Shown here: positions 54,873 to 64,000 of the stretch, piece after piece | Layout of the letters: every line of letters starts with the position of its first letter | Numbering within the stretch: the first letter of the stretch is position 1 | NCBI GenBank assembly: GCA_004026145.2 | Contig: CP034989.1 | Location: forward strand, 2,131,134 to 2,195,133 | Direction: 5' to 3' | Length of the DNA stretch: 64,000 bases | Origin: Takifugu bimaculatus | Taxonomy: Eukaryota; Chordata; Actinopteri; Tetraodontiformes; Tetraodontidae | Translations under genes and position numbers: made by a program | The notes under the pieces: generated by a model | Told to the model about the DNA's origin: nothing | The model's database searches: none | What the model saw: the letters and a program-made list of their open reading frames with translations, nothing else

Positions 54873-57800
54873 GACACTTTATCAACATGAGCTGTTGGCT
54901 GGTGCCCAAAACACACACTTGTGCGTGCCCCCACCACACAGACCAGATGTTTTCATTTATTTTCTGCTAATGTGTCGACTTAAATCGTCCTTAATTTACA
55001 CGTGGTCGCTTCATTATCAATCATTTAGTGAAGTTCACATTGTTTAAATCAGCGTCATTTTTCAACACGTACCAAAGGTCGATAACACCCAGTGGGTCTG
55101 CTAGGGTGGGATCTCTGAAAGCATCATCAGGGTGACACTGGTTGCTAACACCATCCTTGTTGCTAACACAATAACAATAACAATGTCTGACATCATCAAA
55201 TTATAAAGCCATCAGTTGGATGGAAAAGTGTGGGCTGGGCTGGCAAGATAAATACTCCTGTATACACAAATACAAGTAGACCCGGTTCGGGCTGATTCTC
55301 ATAGATTGAAAAGGCTGATTAAAAAAAAACACTTGCACTATTGAACGCTGCTTTTTCCGACTGTTTTGAACGGACACGTCAGATTTAATAGAAGCGCCCA
55401 GTCACACACACGTCCCCCCGAGGCCTCGGTCACTGTCTCACACACCAGCCCTGCACACGAGCGACACAAGTGCTTGATTATCTGTACGACGTAAGCACAG
55501 GTTTACGGTTGTATGTTCAGTTACAGTCACACACGCAAACACACACACACTACATGGGAGGCAATCACAGGAAGTGCTCCTCCCCAGAAATCCTATTGGT
55601 CTCCATTATACCCAATAGGAAGAGAAGCCCAACTAGGAGTGGAACCTGAGTTCTCTTTGGTATCCCACTGTTATGGGGAGGGAATGACATCAATAGCGAC
55701 ATAAAGACAGAAGTACAATAGTGCCACCTGTTATTACTACGGACAACCACAAGGGGCGCCATTACAGACTCTCCTTAATGCATTTGGGCCCAGTTGATTT
55801 TGATATTCCTTGTATGTGACCTGGCTTGTGTTCACACTGCAGGGGATGTAGGACAAACTGGGACGCTACATAACTAGTCCGACATGATAAATGAGAAACA
55901 CAGTTTAGCCTGTTGCTTAATCCAGGGAACGTGACACTCAGGAATGTCTCCACATTCTGTACCAAAGAAAACAAAAACATAGCCGACGATGGAATTGGAT
56001 GTTTTGCTCGAAATGAAGCTGACGCAACACCAATGTAGCCTGAATGAATCTGCGTGAATGTAGTCCCGCCCCCCCTTGTCGACCAGAACTACCCCAACGA
56101 AGCGGTCCAGTCTGACAACAATATTATATAATGAGATTTGTTTACGTCATTTTTTTCACATCTGAATCCGCGGTGACCCAAATTGTGAATCATTCGGAAA
56201 AACAAACGTCACCTTCTGACGTTTTCCATGTTTGTTTGCCCTGGGGGCCACGGCTCAGCCGACAAAATGCTGCATTTGATGCTTGTCTCCGTGTGTTTTC
56301 TGCAGGTGGGGGGGGGGGTGAATGGGCTCATTATGTCCTGACAAACAAACAGTGGAAAATTCAACACACACACACACACACACACGGGAGCACACTGGGT
56401 GAACTTTGACATGGAAAGCGGGAAGACACATGGACGTCTGTCGTTTTTGTCCTCATCGTACACTTGTAGTAGGCCCAAAAATGACCTTTGACCTCTGATC
56501 CCAATGAATGGCTTTCCTGCCTCAGGCTGGTGTCTAATTAGCAAAAGCTGTTAAGCCACTTGAAAGCGGGGGCACACGCCGAGCGATGTTTCTTTTTTAT
56601 CGCCGCACAGTGCGAGGACGCTGCTCGGCCTTTCATTTTGCCAGGAAACGTGTTTACAAGGGCACCGAATAAATCCGCTACAGTTTAAGCTGCCGTGAGT
56701 CTACAACCAACACACTTCCTGTGGTGTCATTTAGGTCACAACTGAGTGGACCCACATGTCCTTTTAACGCGTCGCTTCCTCCTTTTGGGTCCTTTACTCC
56801 TCGCTTACCTCTTCTATTACGTACAGCCACGTAAACCAGCACCCTCTATTTTAACTATTGCCTCAATTTATAACTATTCCCTATAAATTTAAAAAAGGAT
56901 TTCGAAGTCGATGAATAGACGATGCAGGATGTGAACACAACCCAAGCTAAAAACCTTCCTCCTCCCTGACTCGTGATGATCATCCTCCCATTATGCTTTG
57001 GAGGGGCGAGCAGTTTCCCAGCGGGACAGACGCCGCTGTAGTTGCGGGCAGGATGCACACAGGAGCCACCGGAGCGGAGCTCGGGCGTGTTTGTTGTGTG
57101 AGAAATTTACATCACGGAGCTTCAAACAATTGTGGCATTTCTGTTTTCCCAAAGTATCCGTCTGCAGAGTTGTGGCGTTGCGGGTGACAACGTGGGTTTG
57201 TTTACAGTACGGGCGATCTTGCCGTGGCTCAAGTGTAGCAATGACATGTTTAGATCAACCTGATTGCCAAAAGCTAAGGTTGAGATGTTTGAGGATCGCT
57301 TTCATTGGCTTTAACACCGAACCAGATGTTCGGGCAGATGTCCAAAAGTGGTTCTGGGCCAGTTCGTGTTATATAGACAAGTCTGGAATGTCCCTCTGGT
57401 GCCACATGCTATTATAAGGTAGCAGTATTTCTAGGTTGTTGTGGGTCTTACAAACCCACGATAACAACCGACACCGACCCGGACCACAGAAGCCTGAGGG
57501 CTTTTCTTCCATTCTTGCATTTTTACATTCTAACCACTAGATGTCACTGAATCCCACACACTGGACCTTCAAACTGTACATGATACACAATACGTAAAGC
57601 AATCGACAGGGTCATTCTTTCCCCCCTTAGCTTGGCCTCCCAGAGTGTGTGGTAACGAGTGCAGCGTGCGTACAGTTGTGTAAATCTGGGCTCGCCTGTG
57701 GTTCCTTGTGTGCACAGCTTTTATTAGCGGGTATTATTTTTAATTTACGCGTGTGCCCCGTAACTGTAGACTTTAAAGTGATTTGTGCCTAAGACACAAA

Positions 57801-60800
57801 TGCACTGGGAGAATTTTACAACCCAGGCAGCCCCAGTTGCCTTTGACCCCCCCCAACACACACACACACACACACCACCCACCTCCAAAAAGGTGGTGCA
57901 AACTGCCACACACAGATCCATTTAATGTCACAGAAAACTATGACACACAAGTAAACACCATCTGAAGTATGAAAATGACTACTGTAGCATTTTCTTGCAT
58001 GTGTGTGTGTGTGTGTGTGTGTGAACTAGTACCAGAACCATGTGTGCCTGGTGGATATGGGTGTGTATCACATGTCAGGAGTGCGTTCATCGTTCCTGCT
58101 CTCGTGCTGTTGTGTCAAACACACGTAAGAGGTGTGAAAGTGCTGACAAGTGCGGAGTACCCACATTATTTCCTGTTTTTATTTACAGTATTTTCTTCGA
58201 TGCGTAGCTCAGTGGTGTGATTCTGAAGGAGAGCTGCAGCGGGTTTGGTTTGAAAGGCGGCAGGTTTGCATTTATTGCTCCTCTGGACGTCCCCGCTGCA
58301 GCTTGTCCTCATGCCTTCGCAGCTGTACGGAATTATATTTGTTCTGCAAAAACAGATGTAAATTTCAACCTTTCTGTGCTCAATGTGTGGAGATTAAGCA
58401 GACTTCGGGTTGTAGCTTTTGGAGATGCAGGGCACGCTCACTTCTTTTTCAAAAGAGGCCACTAGATTAGGCGATTATACATGGGGGGTTACTAATTGAT
58501 CTGCTTGATTTATTGGGTTCCATTTCCCAAATACTCCTTTGGTTATTCAACAGCTTAGGCCCAACTCTTGTCCAACTGGACCACCACGCCCTACAACAAC
58601 TTGGGCCAATGTTAAGCTGACAACTTAAAATATTCAGCCATAAATAATCTAATTTTAAATATAATTATAAAGACACACCTGTCTAAGTCTGTGCTGATCT
58701 AAAATTAGCATGCTAACACCTAGCTAAAGCCCCTATTTCCCACATGGTCCATGCATTAGATGTTACAGACCTCATCAGGCAGATAATAAAAATGAATCAA
58801 CGTCAAACATCCTCCTTGTGCAAGTCTTCAGATGAAAGAAAGAAGCTGAAACTTAAGCATCAACCTTTTAGCCGTGCTCCCCCGCCTCTCACCCACACAG
58901 TGCTGTGCAACCACTCGAGGAAATACACGTGCATGGCACAATGGCATGTAAAAAGACTTCCGTCACGGCTGAAATGATTTGTAGGGGTGTAAAAACATAC
59001 TACCCATTGTAACATGTTTGCTTCGGGCTTTTATTACAAGGAAGGCATGTTTGGAAAGTCGACGGACTGATGTCAAAGAGCCTTTGTGAGGGAGAAAATA
59101 GCAGCAGTAACTGGAATTCCTTGTGTTTTTTGTAGGGTTTAACGGCACCATAATAAGTGTAAGTTGGAATGTACCTTATATGAATGAAAAAAATAGTACC
59201 GCTAGCCTGTAGAAGAACATCTTGGAAAAGAAAATCGCCATTACTGCTATTAAACTCTTAAATATCTTCTCTTTCTGCAACCAGCTTTCAGGAAATTATG
59301 ACCTGAGGATCCTTCGGGGTTGCAGATGTTTGCTCCCGTGGGAGCTGGCTGTAAATGATCCCTTTCAAGGAATGTTGTCTTTAAACGCGGCCTCGGTGCC
59401 CTGCCGCCGCGGCACAGGTCATTCTTCACCAGGCAACGTTGAAGCTGCGCGATGACTGAAGGGTTCGACTGAAATGAACCCCCCCCCCAAATGTAGCTTC
59501 GACTCGAGTCCCTCGCATTCGTTGTGATTCTCAAATTCAGCGTGTTTTACTGCTTTAAACAAGAAGACACTCACATCCTCTGTGTTTTCTATGGCTAAAA
59601 CAGACACTCCTTATCTATTATGCAACAGCTGAAGAGGTATGTGTCACTCTGTTTATACTTTAAAGGTATCTGGACTATGTTTGAATCACATGCTACTAGG
59701 ATATAGTGTGTATAACAACACTTTTAGGCAGTTGTGAATTTGCATGCAACGCTGTCATTTGACACAGCTCATGCAATAGTTGACAGAGTATCCCTGCAGC
59801 CATGTGTCAGGGAACAGGGAAAGGCCGGTGTTAGCGGCTAAAGTGGACGCTGCGCTTGAGAGTGAGACGTTTCCACCGGCTGTTTCTCAAGAACACACTG
59901 GAAAAGGTTCACGTTCAGCCCCAGAACATGAACACCAGTGCCCTCATGACGAAACCACAACCCGCAGGCCACTGTTAGAACTAACGCGTCAAGAAACAGC
60001 AATGAACACCGAGTCCAAGAAAAGAAAACTATTCGGTGTTACCTCTGAAACCGCCTTTATTGGGTGCATGAGTCGCCCCAAAAGTCGCCCCACAGGAGTG
60101 TGCGTATTAGCAATAAACTAACAGAGGTTGGCAGGATGTGTGTGAGCGTGTGTGTGTGTGTGTGTGTGGGGGGGGGGGGGGTTGGTTGCTGAGTCGACTA
60201 AAGTTCAAACATCTGTGATGAAACATGCAAATAATATAAGATTGAAGGTGGCACGCTACTATAGTTCCTGCTGTCAGTTTTGTGGTGAGATGACTCAAAG
60301 TTATTGAGTTGTTTTGGCTGTAACTCCTCCCCTAACCCCCCCTGACCACCACCGCCACCACCGCAATCCTTTGGGCCTCCACATGTGTGACAGCTCAGGA
60401 CATTCCTCCCATCGGCTTCCTGGCTTTCATGACTCGGCCTTCATCGCCGTCCGCCACACACGCTTCCTTCCTCTGCGTTTGTGTCTCTTCGCCCGGTCCA
60501 GCTCCGCCAGCTCTGCAGCTTTGTCACGAGGCTGAAGGCGCACGTGGGAGGCATTTACAGGAACGTTTTTGGTCTCTTGCGAAGAGTTAAAGAAATTTGT
60601 GGGTCCATAAAAACCCAAAACCCCCGAATGGGACTTTTGCATGCATCCACGCCCCCTTCTGGTCCTGGCCTTTTCATCTCCTCCACCAGCCTTACCTGTC
60701 GCTCCAGCGTGCTCATTTGCATGTGTGATTGATATGTTTATGCCTGCGTAACGGATCCCTGCCAGGGTTTTGTTTACTCGACGTGTAACAGGTGGAAATC

Positions 60801-62036
60801 TACCAAAGCTGGAGACACCTCTTTCCACAACAGTGGCTCACCAAACCAGTCAGCCACGGCCCACCATGCACCAAGGTCACAGCTTCTTTATCTATGTGCA
60901 TACATGCACCTGTGCTGCACTGTTGTACATATGCCCGAGGGTAAACTGCCTGCAGTCATTTTCAACGACAGCACACACGCACACACACACACAGGTATTA
61001 CAGAGCGTTTGACATGTGTATGACTGAATTTGCTGCTACTGAACAGAATCTATTTACCACAACACAGCATTTGGGATGTGAATGTGTGTGATCTGAAAGA
61101 GAACAACACCCATATAAGACTGTTGTTCTGTGAAAACTCATCGTGTAATTCAAGCCAAATCTAAAAATAAATAGGTACAAGTCAGTTAAACACTATGACC
61201 AAACTTCATCATAGTAGTAAATGAATGCCATTAATGTATTTACGTCTACAAGAAACAAATAGATGCCAAATACAGATAGATTATATATTTATACGTTTGT
61301 ATACGGTTCCTGGGTGCTTGTACAGAGATTATTGCATCATCTCATCACAGCGTGATATCCAGCATTAATTTAAATATTTCTGTATGCCACATCCTTCACG
61401 TTATCATTTTAAAATTTCATTTATTGAATCTAAACTCTCGTTCCATTAATATCCTGCTCTTGTACATGGGTCTGTGTGATTTGACCCTCATCACATACAC
61501 AGGAGGAGGAGGAATTAATTGTAATTTACTACGGTAGTAAAAGTCACGATTGGTGCTGATGTTACACATTCCCACGCTGTTATCGCTACATTTATCTTGA
61601 AAGAGAAGCAAGAAAACAGAGAAATCACATGTTATCTCCCCAGTTACCGTGAGGTTAGCTTGTTATAATCTACGTCCACATAATTTCTCACAACCACAAG
61701 GAAATCCAAGCGTTTTATGGTGACATGGGATGTTTTCCACTGTTTCCATGTTTGCAACCACACAATCACAAAACAAATCCATCCATCTGAGATTTATTTG
61801 CTTTCTTTTTTTTTTTTTTAACAAGCCTCAAGAAGATATATCCAGTTTAATTTCAGCATAAATCATTAGTCCTTTTGGAGTTCAAAAATGTTCTCATTTC
61901 ATTTCATGGACAGTTAATTTGGCCTGGACACTGGCACTAAAACCCACGTTACAATCCCAGGGAGGACTATAATAACAAAAGAGAATCCTATGAATTTTCT
62001 TTAAAACTGACCAGCAACAGATACAGCTTTTAAGTT
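53294..62036. other. ninj2 upstream region, no gene recognised
   Basis: It should hold the missing first ninj2 exon if that lies in the window, but no minus-strand ATG exon with a phase-0 donor and ninjurin-like sequence could be identified. It contains scattered CA/GT repeats (54845-54872, 56364-56384, 57857-57874, 58001-58022, 60147-60168) and G or C runs (56309-56318, 60168-60181, 59479-59488). No open frame here shows a recognisable domain. Confidence 0.5.
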
Positions 62037-62227
62037 CTAATCATATATTATTTTCACAGGCAGAAGAAGGTAGACGAGTCCAGCCACAAACATAAATACA
62101 ATGGTCCAGTAAAACTGACCAGTGCTCACAGCTATTGGCCCATAGAGGCTCCTAAACATGATGTTTACAGAGTACAAAGTAGTAAAAAGAAAAATGCTGT
62201 GAGACCTTTCCAAAGAGATTAGACCTT
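62037..62227 (-). CDS. possible last exon of a membrane protein
   Basis: After a plausible acceptor (GTACATTCAG at 62228-62229) the frame reads EGLISLERSHSIFLFTTLYS, then a strongly hydrophobic QFYWTIVFMFVAGLVYLLLP and the end VKIIYD. The pattern loosely resembles the C-terminal helices of SLC46-type transporters, but no diagnostic motif is present and no partner exon was found. It could be chance. Confidence 0.3.
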
Positions 62228-62484
62228 CTGAATGTACAGCCCATGATTGTTGCAGGTTAGAATCTGCAACCTCGTGTCTGACGTCACAGGTTAACAAGTG
62301 TAAAACTCTGGTGATGGCCGAAGAAGAGCGACCCTGGTCTCATAGCAACTGTAAAACCGCTCCGATGTGGCAGATTTCCCGCTGTCCCGAACGCGGTTAA
62401 CCGCATTGTCACCGTGCTCCATTATTAAAGTATTGTGGATTTGGCTAAATTCCTACATCAATATTCAATTAATTTTCCACCAAA

Positions 62485-62631
62485 ATGGAGTCTTCCCTCG
62501 TGCCTTCACTGCTCCGTGCGGAGGACGATTATAAAAGAGCCCTTTATTCACTAACGTGTGATGTCATTGCGTTGAAATTGACAACAGACCCACTGCAGGC
62601 ACCCGGAGACATCAGCACCAGACTGGATGAG
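62485..62631 (+). CDS. first coding exon of an unrecognised gene
   Basis: 49 codons from ATG (context CAAAATGGAG) to a strong donor (GATGAG followed by GTAAGG), phase 0. It begins MESSLVPSLLRAEDDYKRAL and has a helical, charged/hydrophobic pattern without signal peptide or membrane segment. The preceding 190 bp are less AT-rich and hold two short CpG clusters, as at a promoter. The gene would continue beyond base 64000; no second exon was found in 62632-64000. Family not recognised. Confidence 0.6.
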
Positions 62632-63881
62632 GTAAGGCAGAATCTCAACCCTCTTCTCTGTCCAACTGGTGCCCCCCCCCCCCCCCCCCCCCCCCCCAAC
62701 ACTTTTAATCAAAAAATGACATCACAGAAATTCCCCTACTTTAAGGTACATTCTTTAATCTTTGGCTTCCCGTCTCCCCACACTGGTAATATGCTCAGCT
62801 CTATTTTTATGTCTCTCTCTAGATGAGTGGTACATGTGTGTGAATGTGGTGTTTGGCTGTGAACCAAACTCAGCGCGACCTCTGTAAGCTACAGTCTTAA
62901 ATGGGGTGTACGAGTCCTCGGACCACTGCAGCTGATAAGCAACACTGCACATAAAAACAATTCTATAAATCTGAGAAAAGGGGGGGGGGGGGTATCATAC
63001 TATTGCTGCCTGTGCTTGTAAAAGCAGGGTGTGTGCACGAAGCCACATGGAAAACTTCTGGATTTATGCTGTAATGCTGGTGCATAGCTGGGAATTATGT
63101 GTGCGTGTGTGAGTTACAGTGTCCCAGCAGGACGGCCTGAGCACTGCAGAGATGGTTATCTGCTCACGCTTGGAAAAAGTATGATGGATTTATGATTAAA
63201 TTCTCTCAAACACAAGGGACACACAAACCAGGATAGATGGTCACGTTTTTTCTGGACACATTCAAACTTCTGAATCGGCCTTCGTGCACAGATGTTGGGC
63301 CGAGTGAGCCCTTTTCCTGTAAAGCTGTGAGTCTGCTGTAATTTCCCCCCCGAAATGAAAAGAAAACAACCCCCAGCTGAGAAGAAGGAGGAGGGACCGG
63401 AATAGAAAAAGTGGAATGGAGTAATAGAATAGGAGATTAGATGAGCACAAGAGGACGACTGAGGGACTGAAGTGATGCACCATGTCTTAACAGCTTTGAA
63501 ACATATATTTTCTACTAGGATCTTTGACTGGTGTGCATACGTGAATACCTCACAACCACTCACGTGCATGCTTTCAGCCACAACCTGGCCATTGGGAGGG
63601 AACAAACACACAAAGACACACACACACACACATTCTTGTACCTGTAATTTTGTGAGGACATTCATAGACATAACACCTTGCCCAGATCTTCACACGAATG
63701 CTAACCCTTCCAGCTAATCCACTAACTCGTATCCTAACACGTAGTAACACTCAAACACTCCTTTGAAGTTGTGAGGACAAGCCAAAGTAGCTTCATGTCC
63801 AAAAATGTCCTCACTTCACTGGTAGAATGTGGATTTTGGAACTTAATAAGTATCAAGTACAAGAATACACAAACACACACA

Positions 63882-63927
<46 letters not shown>

Positions 63928-63936
63928 CACACACAA

Positions 63937-63967
<31 letters not shown>

Positions 63968-64000
63968 CACACACACGCACACACACACACACACACAAAC
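62632..64000 (+). other. probable intron of the unrecognised gene, with repeats
   Basis: Starts with a run of about 27 C (62672-62698). It holds a G run near 62981-62992 and ends in a long CA repeat with CG interruptions (63869-64000). No exon is visible. Confidence 0.6.
63869..64000. repeat. (CA)n with CG interruptions, reaching the window edge
   Basis: Over 130 bp of CA with single AAAC and CGCA interruptions. Confidence 0.95.

Noticed and set aside
56998..57417. 139-aa plus-strand frame in a moderately CpG-rich stretch
   Set aside because: Considered as a possible ninj2 first exon or separate gene, but it has the wrong strand for ninj2 and no recognisable motif.
58150..58470. Plus-strand Cys-rich frames
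   Set aside because: Two overlapping frames of similar length without consistent motif spacing; probably chance.
60427..60828. 133-aa minus-strand Arg/Lys-rich frame
   Set aside because: No domain, no splice or promoter context; not distinguishable from chance.
1..64000. CRISPR arrays, bacterial operons, prophage
   Set aside because: Split genes, tRNAs in introns and microsatellites show a vertebrate genome; no regularly spaced direct repeats of CRISPR type were seen.

Overview
The window is nuclear DNA of a vertebrate, most likely a teleost fish. The signs are compact GT-AG split genes for erc1 and ninj2, a finTRIM-like RING/B-box family, hAT and Ty3/gypsy elements of types seen in fish, many CA/GT microsatellites and tRNA-Lys genes. 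In human, NINJ2 and ERC1 lie close together on chromosome 12p13.33 with WNK1 and RAD52 between them; here they are direct neighbours.

Layout. (1) 1-25370, minus strand: the 5' two thirds of erc1 (ELKS/CAST active-zone scaffold). Twelve coding exons were resolved at base level (642-20324; 2088 nt, 696 codons); the 3' end lies beyond base 1. A CpG-rich promoter with a probable non-coding first exon lies at about 24880-25370. Intron 18039-19838 carries an antisense cluster of tRNA-Lys genes (two CTT, two TTT, plus fragments) in 518-bp tandem units. (2) 26243-51887: a tandem triplication. Each unit holds a TRIM-like gene, a solo LTR and two ninjurin terminal exons (here called D and C). Units are joined by a hAT transposon plus a 264-bp spacer, and units 2 and 3 also carry a broken Ty3/gypsy element. 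The last 10.47-kb block (30940-41413 against 41414-51887) is nearly identical and therefore young. (3) 52340-53293, minus strand: two more ninjurin terminal exons (A, B) and the two upstream ninj2 exons encoding the amphipathic/adhesion region and first transmembrane helix. (4) 53294-62036: mostly unannotated sequence. (5) 62037-62631: a possible last exon of a membrane protein (minus) and a convincing first coding exon of an unrecognised gene (plus).

Most striking system: the single ninj2 5' part is followed by eight terminal exons (A, B, C3, D3, C2, D2, C1, D1). All use the same splice phase and each encodes an alternative cytosolic loop, second transmembrane helix and C-tail. This looks like an expanding array of alternative last exons, with three TRIM genes, two intact hAT transposases and two dead retroelements lying between or beside them. 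TG repeats precede every acceptor. Around exons B and C a complementary CA repeat follows the stop, so the pre-mRNA could fold each exon into a loop. Whether these exons are spliced this way needs transcript data.
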